In this document: in pieces, positions 1 to 9,300 of the stretch
Layout: each line of letters begins with the position of its first letter
Numbering within the stretch: the first letter of the stretch is position 1
NCBI GenBank assembly: GCA_015501055.1
Contig: JADNYV010000287.1
Coordinates: 1 to 44,004 of the forward strand
Direction: 5' to 3'
DNA: 44,004 bases
DNA from: Mucidula mucida
Lineage: Eukaryota; Basidiomycota; Agaricomycetes; Agaricales; Physalacriaceae
The notes under the pieces: generated by a model
What the model was told of the DNA's origin: nothing
Database searches by the model: none
What the model saw: only the letters and a program-made list of their open reading frames with translations
Position numbers and translations under genes: made by a program

Positions 1-1
1 T

Positions 2-679
2 GTAGAAGTCGGACACAGACCGATCCGCGACGCGCTGAAGAAGTTGTGTGAAGGGAAGGAAAAAGACTGGCCAAAGAAAGCGCACCTTGTATTCTGGGCC
101 GAACACATCACCACCTCCAAACGGACTCGCATGTCCCCATTTTACGCCACCCACGGTGTCGAACCACTTCTACCCTTCGACCTCCTCTACGCGACATTCC
201 TCTTTCCAGAAATCCACGGCAAGTTGTCGGACGCAGATCTCCTCTACATGAGAGCCCGTCAGCTCGAACGCCGCGACGAGGACATTGCTCACCTTGAAAA
301 GCGGGTCATTGCTTCTCGCTTCCGCTCCATAGGTGACTTTGAACAACGCTTTGCCAACACGATCCACGATTACAACTTCAAACCGGGCGCGTTAGTCTTG
401 GTTCTCAACAAGAAAATCGAGAAAGGAACCAATCAAAAATTTCGTCCGCGATATTTCGGTCCTATGGTTGTCGTCCGTCGCAGCCAAGGAGGCGCATATT
501 ACCTGGCCGAGCTCAACAGAGCAGTCTCACGGTTGAAGTTCGCAGCTTTTCGGCCCATTCCATATTACGCGCGGTCCACGAAGAAGTTCACGGTGACGGA
601 GTTCGTGGATCCAGCCGACCTCGCTGGCATTGTCGACGATGGACTTGACGACGACGTGATGGTTGCGGACAAGGAGTGA
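2..679 (+). CDS. Gypsy/Ty3 pol: integrase C-terminal fragment
   Basis: This is the end of a Ty3/Gypsy polyprotein, open at the left edge of the window; the frame runs from base 2 with no stop before the TGA at 677-679. It reads HRPIRDALKKL early, then MSPFYATHGVEPLLPFDL, the block that follows the integrase catalytic core in agaric Gypsy elements. After that come a Glu/Arg-rich helix and a GPMVVVRRSQGGAYYLAEL block, the small barrel-like domain that follows integrase. The tail is acidic (VDDGLDDDVMVADKE). The role is to insert retrotransposon cDNA into the chromosome; this fragment alone lacks the catalytic residues, which would lie left of the window. There is no stop or frameshift in the visible part, so the copy may be young or only partly deleted. 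Confidence 0.9.
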   Translation, partial: VEVGHRPIRDALKKLCEGKEKDWPKKAHLVFWAEHITTSKRTRMSPFYATHGVEPLLPFDLLYATFLFPEIHGKLSDADLLYMRARQLERRDEDIAHLEKRVIASRFRSIGDFEQRFANTIHDYNFKPGALVLVLNKKIEKGTNQKFRPRYFGPMVVVRRSQGGAYYLAELNRAVSRLKFAAFRPIPYYARSTKKFTVTEFVDPADLAGIVDDGLDDDVMVADKE

Positions 680-1026
680 TCGGAGCTTGCAATTTTTTTC
701 GTCGGATCACGGATCGAGTGGATCAACCCGGAGGTTGATATTCTAAGTTTGTATGGGATGTAGGTTCGCGCCTCGCGCTAGGCGCACAGTCGGTCGGACT
801 CGTCGGGACTCTCCGTCATGATAAGCTTGGACTTCACGATTAGATTACTTACACCTCCTTAATAGCACGTCTCTCTAATAGCACATCGTGGTATTCATTT
901 CCTTACTTACATGTTTCATACATTCACAACTCACTATAATAGCATGTCGTGGACTTCATTACTTTACAGTACTTATAGAGCTCTTGTCGTAGTCTACCGG
1001 TATATAACACCCATTTTGCACACGCA
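680..1026. other. Gypsy-derived non-coding remnant between two pol fragments
   Basis: I see no gene. The start, just after the first Gypsy stop, has a purine stretch (cggaggttgata near 730) that could be the tract before an LTR, but no matching LTR end is visible. Near 860-970 a roughly 50-bp unit beginning taatagca and containing tcgtgg occurs twice in diverged form. A TATA-like tatataac lies near 1001-1008. Confidence 0.4.
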
Positions 1027-1690
1027 CGCACTGTCCGAACTGAGCTCGCTGCACTCAGAGAGAACTACGTCTCTACAGTACAAGGAGGGCGACAAAGTAT
1101 GGCTAGAAGGGACAAATCTCAGCATGGACCGACCAATGAAGAAGCTCGATGACAAACAATTTGGACCATTCAAAGTGATCAAGAAAGTTGGGACGAGCTC
1201 TTACAAGCTCCAGATTCCTCACACGTGGAAAAGCATCCATCCCGTGTTCAATGAGGCCCTGTTGACACCTTATCATGAGCCTCAATTCCCGACGCAACCC
1301 CGAGACATGCGTCCACCACCTGTGCTGGAAGGAGCCGAACCAGAATGGGAAGTCGAAAAAGTGGTGAATTCCCGGAAGTACCGCCGGGGTTTTCAATACA
1401 AGGTTCACTGGAAGGGTTATGGCACACACAAGCAGACATGAGAACCGGCATGCAATCTCAAAAATGCCGACGAAGCCATCAGTGATTTTCACCAACAATA
1501 TTCGAACAAGCCGAAGCCACCCGCGCTTGCTCGCATTGAAGTCCCCATGTCACAATTTCCATCACATCTATTCCGACCCATACCACTGCCTGATACCAAA
1601 CCCTTGACGTCACGCTACCCTCTGCAGCCCTCATGGAGCAACTCTGGCGCAGAATGGAACTTGCGCCTTAAGGAGGGGGTGATGTTATGA
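1027..1690 (+). pseudogene. Gypsy/Ty3 pol C-terminus with chromodomain, nonsense mutation
   Basis: This is a second, different Gypsy pol end. It shows the post-integrase block (KEGDKVWLEGTNL, GPFKVIKKVG, SIHPVFNEALLTPY) and then a chromodomain (EPEWEVEKVVNSR, YKVHWKGYG). An in-frame TGA at 1439-1441 stands where the family has Trp in the WEP motif. The same frame then continues through a normal chromodomain end (KNADEAISDFHQQY) to KEGVML and a TGA at 1688-1690, directly in the LTR start. A chromodomain normally tethers integrase to marked chromatin. The 5' part is missing: homology begins near 1027 next to unrelated LTR-like DNA. I read it as a dead, truncated copy with one base change (TGG to TGA). 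Confidence 0.88.
1670..1682 (+). other. Gypsy polypurine tract
   Basis: The purine-rich run aaggagggggtga lies immediately before the TGTTA that starts the LTR. This is the position used to prime plus-strand DNA in LTR retrotransposons, and it fixes the left border of the LTR. Confidence 0.75.
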
Positions 1691-2211
1691 ATTGCCATAT
1701 TTTCACATTTTTACATCTTATCATATCTTATCGAGGCCTTGTCTTATCAACCAACGGACTGTTTCATCATTTGTTTCACCACCGATCATACTCCTTTTCA
1801 TTACCAAAGCCGTACTCATGTCGGACACATGCCCAACACATGGATGACATTATACATGCCAACACCTCATGGACTCCCTATTGTATACACACCACCACAC
1901 TTGTAGCACACATGGTCGTTTCAGTATTATTACTTACATGCAGACACCACTCGTATTTAATGGTTTCACGGACTAGTAGCATACAGCACTGGGTCAAGGG
2001 CATGGAGTTATTCCTAGCGGAAACACGTATGGACAAGGAGTCCCAAACACAGACTTACAAGTATATAAGCAGTAGTGTAGTATCATTGTACTTTAGTTCC
2101 AATCTCGTTTATACACCTGGCCTAGCCTAGTTCTACAAACACGAACACTTTCTTCCTTAGTTCTTGCTGTGGTACCTGATTTAGTCTTGTGGCTATAGTC
2201 AGTCGCTAACA
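1683..2211 (+). repeat. 3' LTR of the chromodomain Gypsy element
   Basis: The LTR starts with TGTTA at 1683, right after the polypurine tract, and most likely ends with the matching inverted TAACA at 2207-2211, giving 529 bp. A promoter-like gtatataagcag at 2061-2072 fits an LTR TATA box. No 5' LTR is visible in the window, so target duplications cannot be compared. The exact right end is inferred from the terminal inverted repeat only. Confidence 0.65.
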
Positions 2212-2717
2212 GCATATAGATCCGACACAGCCATGCTCCGGGACCTACTCACTGTTGTTTATTTCCGGCAACGCGTCAGTTGTTGTGCCAGCGGCGTGCG
2301 AGCGCCTGTATGTGCAAGCCGACGGCAACTCATTGCGTGTTTTACTTGAAATGTGGCGGGATGCCATCAGCATGATAAGACATTGTTACCCCAGAATTAC
2401 ATTGGTGTTAGACCACTGTTGCCACGCCCGTTGCCGACAATATTTCCGTTGAATGGCGGTAGCAAGATGTGATGGGGTCAATAAGTATCAACAACACATT
2501 CGTTTCCTACGCTGTCCCCGGGCCATGATTGTCCTCCAATTGTCCTTGTTGACAATGTCTGGAAGGAAGGTACTTTTTTGTTCTCTGTTCATAGGATAAA
2601 TTGCATGTGAGGATGCTAGATAGTAGACAACCACAAAAACCTGGTCCTAAAAGCATATTTGCCCATATAGCATTCACCTCTGACGGTTAAGCGCCCGAGC
2701 GCAAACAAAAAGATACA
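2212..2717. other. Intergenic, no recognised gene
   Basis: A 65-codon open frame at 2255-2452 has no features I recognise. Near the right side ttcacctctga (about 2675) is the inverse of tcagaggtgaa near 4268, so the empty target site of the hAT insertion had a short inverted repeat around it. Nothing else stands out. Confidence 0.4.
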
Positions 2718-2725
2718 GTATCGCA
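2718..2725. repeat. Left target-site duplication of hAT copy 1
   Basis: GTATCGCA here is repeated exactly at 4245-4252 on the other side of the element. An 8-bp duplication is the hallmark of hAT insertion. Confidence 0.92.
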
Positions 2726-2982
2726 TAGAGATGGACACGAGTCCATACTCGAGTATATTCGGACTCATCGTATGAGTAACTCTTACCTCAAACCCAATAC
2801 TCAAGACTCGAGTCTTCACTCGAGACTCTACTCGAATATCTACTCTACTCGAGAGTACTTCATGAGTCTCGAGTATTCGAGTACTCGAGTACGATCCGAG
2901 TATACTCGAGTATACTCACGTATCAGCAAGCAAATTCAAACATAAAGACAGTGAAGATTAAAGTAAGTAGGTCGTAAGTGTA

Positions 2983-3215
2983 TCAAGTTATATCCATATC
3001 AGTAGCATCCATATCAGTAGTATCCTGAGGTGAAGAAGCAGGCTTGCGCCGTCGAACCAAAACTACCTGCTCAATCGTTTCATAGAGATCATCGTCATCA
3101 TCGTCAATCTCAACATCACCATCATGACCCGTGTCAAACTCTGAGACAGGATCCATACCATCGCGGAAATCAGAAAAGTCCATCTCCTCCGACTGTGCAA
3201 CAGCCTTGCCCTTCT
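2983..3215 (-). pseudogene. hAT transposase extreme C-terminal remnant (copy 1)
   Basis: The minus-strand frame reads MDFSDFRDGMDPVSEF, then a run of Asp and RRRKPASSPQDTTDMD to a stop. It is identical to the tail of the transposase remnant of copy 2. The catalytic core and the dimerisation block are absent here, because the element switches to unrelated sequence at 3215. It is non-functional as a transposase. Confidence 0.8.
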
Positions 3216-3216
3216 T

Positions 3217-3690
3217 TGGGAGTTATTCGAGACCAATTTCCGCTACGAGTTCCTCGCGCTCGACCGCCTTTGCTACGACCTCAAGCCCGTGGGCTTCAAC
3301 GATCCGCAACCTGACACGGAGCTTGGGCAAGCAGTGCCTTACGACAATTTGGATGCCTCGTCTTTCGGTGACCGCCAGATGCAGATTCTCGGTGCACTTT
3401 TCAACGGCCGAGTCGTCCCGGAGAGCATTGACTGGGGTCGGATGGGGCTGGCGGCAGCAACGTTTACGGGACGCGCGTCTGTCCTGGCTGCTTTGTACCG
3501 GGTGATGCGACGCTGGTGTCGTGTTCCACCAATGCCGGCGGGAACTTCACAGGCCGCTCACAAGTTGATCTGTGGCTCTCTGATGTCAGAACGGGAAATG
3601 CGGACTGTTGAGTACGGATTAGCTGAGTACTATGTGGACTGTTACGTTACAGTTTTCGGGCGCGCACCCCTTCTTCCTCACGGACTGTAG
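3217..3690 (+). CDS. Unrelated open frame captured inside hAT copy 1
   Basis: Frame 1 is open from before the junction to a TAG at 3688-3690, about 157 codons of core sequence. It begins WELFETNFRYEFLALDRLCY, continues through SSFGDRQMQILGALF and ends FGRAPLLPHGL. It is on the opposite strand to the transposase and is absent from copy 2. The stretch has balanced codon use, unlike the AT-rich GAGTA ends around it. I do not recognise the family, though the opening pattern resembles uncharacterised agaric proteins. The best reading is a fragment of a host or other-element gene taken up by the transposon. There is no convincing own start codon upstream; ATG codons exist at 3289 and 3379. Confidence 0.6.
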   Translation, partial: WELFETNFRYEFLALDRLCYDLKPVGFNDPQPDTELGQAVPYDNLDASSFGDRQMQILGALFNGRVVPESIDWGRMGLAAATFTGRASVLAALYRVMRRWCRVPPMPAGTSQAAHKLICGSLMSEREMRTVEYGLAEYYVDCYVTVFGRAPLLPHGL

Positions 3691-3908
3691 AGTATTCGTT
3701 TTTGTGGACGATTTTGTAGTTTTTTTGTATATTAGATGTATCATACTCTTCACCTGATGCGTCGTATGCGTCGCTTCGCAACAGTACTCGCATCAGGTTT
3801 GTTTGTAGCACAACATTTTGTATGGCCTTCATGGCCTTTGTCCTTTTTTTTGCTAATGGCATTTTACCTAATTATGTGTGATCTGGACTGAAATTGTATA
3901 ATGAATAT

Positions 3909-3998
3909 GCCCTTTTGGCGCAGTGGTTATACTCGTTGTTGTGCTGATGCACAGAAATGGCTGAGCTCCGTGGGTTCAATGCTCACGGGGTTCATTTT
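3909..3998 (+). ncRNA. tRNA-like Pol III module inside hAT copy 1
   Basis: An A-box-like TGGCGCAGTGG lies at 3916-3926 and a B-box-like GGTTCAATGCT at 3973-3983. The B box sits in a good T-arm (stem GTGGG/CTCAC, loop TTCAATG), and a TTTT Pol III terminator follows at 3995-3998. The acceptor ends do not pair well, so this is not a standard tRNA; it resembles the tRNA-derived head of a SINE. The same module is in copy 2. Whether it is transcribed is not known. Confidence 0.45.
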
Positions 3999-4244
3999 GT
4001 TCAAAAAATATATATTAGGAGCTGAATACTCACGAATACTCACGAATATAAGAATACTCATGAGTATTCACGAATATTTATGAGTATGAGTCTATCGAGT
4101 ATTCGTGGCCCCAAACTGAAACTCTAGACTCACCATAGACTCTAGACTCTACTCTACTCACGTGCGAGTATACTCTTGGCTTGCATGATGAGTATGAGTT
4201 TATTCGTGAGTACTTTTTTTATTCTATACTCATGTCCGACTCTA

Positions 4245-4252
4245 GTATCGCA
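4245..4252. repeat. Right target-site duplication of hAT copy 1
   Basis: This GTATCGCA is an exact copy of 2718-2725. Confidence 0.92.
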
Positions 4253-5022
4253 TCTGTGCCGGTGCCTCAGAGGTGAACGTTTACTTAGTTTCGATAAAAT
4301 AGGCCCCTTTATCCTTAACGGGATGGCCAATCGTCTTGGGCCTTGCGCCGACTTGCCGTGCACGCGGTTGCACCGCCCCTGCCTGGACCCTTCAATCGAT
4401 CCCAAACACTGATTATGATTGATTCTGGCGTTCATCTTTTTACGTGATTATCTCCCTCAGCGGGCTGTCCTGCTTTGTTTCGGTTCAGTCCGCATGCACA
4501 CTTGGCGTACATGGCTTGTTATTCCCTTGTTCGTCCTTGGAAGACAGCAGCTCAAACCATTTGAGCAAACATTTGGATGGAACCTGCTCTTGTGATGACA
4601 GGCAGTGACATTGAACCTGCTCTCGCGAGACGACAGCAGAGCAGGTCAGCAACACCATACCTGCTCAACAGGGTGTGGCTCATAGTGGGTAGAGATTTTG
4701 CTCATGCACAACTTGACCTGCAATTAATGTATCTCTCAATCAAGATGTACACCTCGCAACGTTGCAACGAGCGCGTGTGGCCATCTCCGACTTCCCGCGA
4801 GTGCGCGGCCATCCTCGACTTCGCGCGTGCAATCAAATATGATTTCTGTCCATTCTTACTACCACTACTATCAGTCCATTGTCTGTATCATTGTCCGTAT
4901 TACTACTACGAGTCCATCGTCTGGATCACTACTACTATTTAAACAGCAGATGTATAGCAAGAATATATGACTTGTAAGATTTATTAACGCAAGACAGAGT
5001 ATGATAATTATAAGGAAATTGC
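4253..5022. other. Intergenic, no recognised gene
   Basis: An open frame at 4577-4942 has no family signature. Around 4577-4670 the words gaacctgctct and cctgctc recur, and 4850-4940 is low-complexity with repeated actacta and gtccat words. I see no gene in it. Confidence 0.4.
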
Positions 5023-7275
5023 TTAACTTGTCAATCTATTGAGTTCTAGTCTTTCGTTGAGCATGCTCTTCCGGTATCCCATTTTGACTTGTTCAACCTG
5101 GACAGTCTCTTCGGCAAATAGTATTGCAAAGTTCACCAAGCCCTTGTTGCATTCTGGATATTCCTCTTCAAACCGTTTCTTGTCTGAGTTTAATCTAAGG
5201 TGCATGCCATAAGTAGTGCTAGGGAAGCGATAAAGCATAAGAGTGTTGTACCGTGCAAATGCCAGAGCAACTAATTCTCAATTACGACAGTTGTTAGCCA
5301 TATTAGTTGGTTGTCGTCCTGTGTACCAGCTTTCGGGCCAATCCTTTAAGGCATATCCCATGGCGGGATCGACCTTGTTCCACTGTTTCACTGCAAGTCA
5401 CCACACCAGAGCTGGCTGGCCCTTGGGAAGTCCTGCAATCACGGCACACCAACGGGCCTTCTCTGCCGGAGTTTCTGCATCCATTGGCACTGGAGGTCTC
5501 TGTACGGCAAATGTCGACTCGAGAGGGGGAATCTCGTGCTGATGGACTGAACTGGCAGGTACATGAAGGATTGGGTCGCTACAACCAATTGAGATGACCG
5601 AGGAAGGGTGTCCAGTAGGCAAGCAAGGCCCCAAGGCAAAAGAAAGGCTTGATGGAGTAGTAGCCAGCATACATGATGCAGCGCCGACAGAACTTGTGGT
5701 GCTGGCAGAACTTGTTGCTAAAGAACTGACCAAATAGGTAGGACCTGGTGCATGAAGACGTCGCCGCAATCAGCGTGTCCTGGATCAAGGGTGTCACTGT
5801 AATTCTCTTCGTACTTTGATAGAGAATCCAAGAGGTATTTCATGAGGGTATCCACCTAAGCCCAGATTATCAGGTAGTACACTATGTGCAAAGAGTCAAA
5901 ACTTACACTTTCACCCTCAGTCCAGCTGCCCACCAGCAAACCTTATGTAGTGACCATCGCCGGCCAACTTTATCCCACATGAATTGAAATTGAGCGCCAC
6001 CTCGATAAAGAGAGTGAGTGGTAAAATTTCGCATCAAGCCTGCAGCAGATGCAAACTTGGTAATCAGTGCTTGAATCGTGTTTTGAGAAAGCTGCTCCTG
6101 TGTATGAATGACACCGTTCACTGAAACAACTGGGAATACAAGCTCGTCCGGAAGAAGTGGACAACCAATCCAAAACTCGTAAAGCCGAATCCACAATGTC
6201 ATAGCTTGATATGCGTCTAACGCTGCATGCTCATTCAAACTAGTGCATTGATGTATCTTGTAAGTATTACCTGCATGGAGTGAGAGGCTTGAGACTAAAC
6301 ACAAATCAAGGACCAAACAAACTTTCGAGAGAGCACTTGTATTCGCTCTTATTCTGCCAGCCCTTACGATTCTTGAGGAAGACCGTGAAGAACTGACTAA
6401 ATGAAGCAGTTTGTTTACAACAGTTCCAAGCAAAGTTCCGTCTGCAAAGCTGACACAGTTCGAAGTTTCTGATATTAAATCAATCAGTACTGCATAATTC
6501 TACAGGCAGAGTTAGGATCATGCTTACCTAGTCCAGAGTACGAAGCCCATTGTAAAGAACACTTGCATCAGTGCATGCTCCAGGCACTTCCCCGTTTGGT
6601 CGCATGTCAGTTTTCCTTGAATGGCCATCTCCACCAACTCATCAGGACAGACGGCTTGGGACTTTGCCAGGATTGCATCAACTTCTTCAACCAGAAATGC
6701 CTCAGCGTGATTCCGTTTAGCTGCTTTGCCCCCCTCTTTGTTGCGCTTCTGGATATTCTTCACAATCTCTTTCACCTCGTACTGCTGTGCCGGATTCCCC
6801 TTGAATATCTTCTTCTCTTTATCATATGAGTAGTCCCCTATAAAACCGGCTCTAAGATCTGTTGGTTAATATGACTGGGTTCATCCTGCAGGTAGTGACG
6901 TACCTGCGCCACAGGTTGTTGAAGGCACTGTGTATCTTGTTGCCCATCTGATGCTTATGTTCCTTTACAATACACTGGTCCACAAGGTAGAGAGAGCTCC
7001 AGCGCTTTTGCGGATGCATAGTTCAGAGTCTCGTTGAAAGCCAACTTGAGAGTTTCAGTATCCAGTCCATCACCAGGTTCAGGACTACTTAAACGAGCCT
7101 TGCATGTTTCTGCAAGCCAGACCTGAGCCCGCCAAATGACACTATCATACTGCCCTTGTGTGTTCTGTGATTTCCCAAACCGTTTCTTGGTCTTTGCTCG
7201 AATGTCCTCTAAGTTTCCCCAATCTGTGCCTGGAGGACCGCTCGTTGCCTTCCGAGATCCCCGCACAGGTGACAT
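5023..7275 (-). pseudogene. Crypton-like tyrosine recombinase, decayed
   Basis: Minus-strand exons give, in order: an N-terminal part with QYDSVIWRAQVWLAETCK; a core-binding part (HQMGNKIHSAFNNLW, then the frame ending FTMGFVLWTR); LKNRKGWQNKSEY; TYKIHQC...AALDAYQAMTLWIRLYEFW; then the catalytic region with TTHSLYRGGAQFQFMW and GSWTEGES/DTLMKYLLDSLSKYEE. A C-terminal block follows with WNKVDPAMGYALKDWPESWY and FARYNT. This is the layout of agaric Crypton-type YR proteins, which cut and rejoin DNA. Damage: slippage in a CTCTCTCT run near 7000; one base missing between CWW and GSW near 5930; a frame change near 5770; in-frame TGA at 5398-5400 and again near 5284. The family's catalytic HxxR appears as H-S-L-Y, so the Arg may be lost. 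Introns with GT-AG ends lie between the blocks. Confidence 0.75.
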
Positions 7276-7545
7276 CTGGTGGGCTGAAGAGCAAGAAAGA
7301 GGATGGAAAGGAGCTCGACGTGGTGATTACGAGTCTACGATGTTTCACCGCAAGTTCAAGAAAATCTTGTCAGATTTGCCATTTATTTCTCTTGCCGCTT
7401 CAGCCAAAATTCACATTACATTTTGTGTGTTCTGTATACAAGACAGGCCTTTAAACTACTGATTGGCAAGTCCGTAAAGTACCTATTGAAGTCCAAGTGT
7501 CCGATTTCATTCATTGTTTGAAATGTTGTCCATTGCAACCTTACC

Positions 7546-7905
7546 CTACTCTTCGTCATCTGAGATATCAATCACCTCAACAATGCCGCTCATTGCCAGA
7601 GCCCCATCCTGCTCATCATCCAAGATATCTATGACCTCCACCGTACCACCTGTACCACCATCCTCATTGTCCAAAATCACGATGACCTCAGCAGGCCGTT
7701 GAACATGTTCAACACAAACGATTTCCACTTCCACATCCTCCATATCAATGACCAATGAATCATTAATGTCACTGTTCTCTGCCTTGCCATCACTGTTACA
7801 ATTGCCAGCATCAGACCCGCCATCATCCCAATTGTAACCCAGAAACGTAGGCACAGCGGAAGAGCCAGGACCTCCTTCCCCAGAGATTATCTCTGTATCA
7901 AACAT
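7546..7905 (-). CDS. Acidic ORF with repeated SUMO-interaction-like motifs
   Basis: This 119-codon frame is very acidic. It carries four hydrophobic-acidic motifs: SLVIDMEDVE, AEVIVILDNED, VEVIDILDDEQ and VEVIDISDDEE, the last at the C-terminus. Such short V/I-rich cores next to Asp/Glu are the consensus of SUMO-interaction motifs, which bind SUMO-modified partners in the nucleus. It lies just downstream of the XPG-like nuclease on the same strand, and proteins of that agaric family often end in acidic tails, so it may be the last exon of that gene (the 7906-8300 stretch could not be joined in one frame). A free-standing small gene is the alternative. Confidence 0.45.
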   Translation of the reverse strand: MFDTEIISGEGGPGSSAVPTFLGYNWDDGGSDAGNCNSDGKAENSDINDSLVIDMEDVEVEIVCVEHVQRPAEVIVILDNEDGGTGGTVEVIDILDDEQDGALAMSGIVEVIDISDDEE

Positions 7906-8299
7906 TTACAACGGCAAGTGCAAGGTGAACCAAAAATGCTTACTGAGTGGTTGGTTAGAGGAGCGCAGAACAGGAAGAATGCAATGATACTCTTGCGCAC
8001 AGTAACTGTCATCTTCAAGAAGCGCAGGGAGAGCATGTCAAACAATAATAGTGGGAACCTTGACAGAATATTGCCGGTAGGTTGCCATTGCAAGGCACAA
8101 GAAAGCATCCATTTGGACCACCTGACTTTTTCGCAGGTTGATCTGGGCGAGAACAAAGGAATTCTGAGCGTTAGGATCGTGTAACCGCTTGGCAACTCCC
8201 ACAAACGATTTGGAGTGATGCTGGGAAGATTCGTGAGCAGACAATCTTGCTGTAACATAGAACAACTGACCTCACTGAGCTGAATCATGCACAAGCAAG

Positions 8300-9300
8300 A
8301 TTGTTCCACCAACCTATACAGAAGATAACAAAATCTGCTGGTGTCATGTTGTGGAACGCATTGCGCAGATCGTCGCCAAGTCTCGTCTTTGCGAGTCCAG
8401 CAGCAGTAGCTCCACCACCTCCCTTTAATCCCGTCTACAAGGTACTCGTCAGTAAGGTGAGACTTGATATGAAAGCTACTCACTTTATTATAGTCGCCAC
8501 CAACGAGTAGCGCGAAGAGTAGAAGACCACCGGGAGACATTCCTAGATCTTCTGTAATGTGATTCCGTGAATATATTGTGAGTGAAGGAAATGGCTCCTT
8601 AAAATCAAGACTGAGAGGAGGTTAGTGGTGTTGCTCTTGTACTGAATAAATACCCTACCCACAACCCAAGATGCAGGTTCCGAAGATGAGAGCATCACTG
8701 TCATTGGTAATGACGACATTGATGAACTTTCGATAGTTGAAAGCAGCCAATTCAGCTTCTGCCTTGCCGTGCGCCTAAGGCATGTGAGCAATGCAAACAA
8801 CTTTCATTGTGAGATTCCTCACATTGTGATGATAAAACCTGAAGGCATTAATCAGCTCCTTGAAGATCCTGACAAGCCAGCCCGGAGAGTGAATAACCTT
8901 CTTGCCACGCTTCACGTTCGGTCATTCTGGTCCATCAAAGACAAAAAGCGGCACAATAGTGTAATTGAGAAGCCTGGCCAGTTGACAAAGGAGCTCCTTC
9001 ACTTCCGCATTCGAGCCTTTATGAACATGGCACATGTTTTGGCCATAAAGGATACATTGAATCCATAAAGTATAGGAGGTCAGCACAAGAAACAAATACT
9101 ATCGGCGAACCCACCAGGCATCAATGCCAACAACAATGTACCCCTTTTCTCGACGTTGAGCAACAAAGCCTTTGATAGCCGACATCTCATGAAGGGATAC
9201 TACTTGAGCAGTCGACTTGACATGCTATTCAAAAGGGAGTGTTAGTATTGAAACCAATGAATACAGCAGAACTCACTTGATAGAGACTAGGAATTCCCAT
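8300..9300 (-). CDS. XPG/Rad2-family PIN-like nuclease (agaric type)
   Basis: The gene starts ATG at 9298-9300 (MGIPSLYQ), followed by an intron. Blocks in order: IVVGIDAW; LLNYTIVPLFVFDGPERP with VKRGKKV (XPG-N); FRFYHHN joined by an intron to AHGKAEAELAAFN and VVITNDSDALIFG (XPG-I); then DLGMSPGGLLLFALLVGGDY joined to TGLKGGGGATAAGLA (helix-hairpin-helix). All metal-binding acids expected for the family are present (GID, FDG, AEAE, NDSD, GGDY). Members are structure-specific DNA nucleases related to FEN1/GEN1, and mushrooms carry expanded, uncharacterised sets. Between IDAW and IQCILYGQN the needed intron would start GTGGGT but lacks an AG acceptor, and reading through meets a TAG; this may be a loss-of-function change. 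The C-terminus beyond about 8300 is unresolved and may run to 7546. Confidence 0.75.

Larger units (their letters stand above)
2726..4244 (-). mobile_element. Non-autonomous hAT transposon, copy 1 (1519 bp)
   Basis: The element starts TAGAGATGGACAC and ends GTCCGACTCTA, short imperfect inverted repeats, with perfect 8-bp duplications GTATCGCA outside. The first 489 bp and last 473 bp match copy 2 (11795-13191) nearly base for base; the only differences I noticed are two bases near the right end (catg versus cgcg). The core, 3215-3771, is unrelated to the core of copy 2. Both ends are packed with GAGTA/TACTC motifs, probable transposase-binding repeats. Only the tail of the transposase frame survives, so mobility would depend on a full-length copy elsewhere. 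Near-identity to copy 2 and the perfect duplication indicate recent movement. Confidence 0.92.

Noticed and set aside
2..1690. The two Gypsy fragments as one element
   Set aside because: Both contain the same post-integrase region in different sequence versions; only the second has a chromodomain, so they come from two families.
3909..3998. Module as a functional tRNA gene
   Set aside because: The T arm is good but acceptor strands do not pair and no D or anticodon stem can be formed convincingly.
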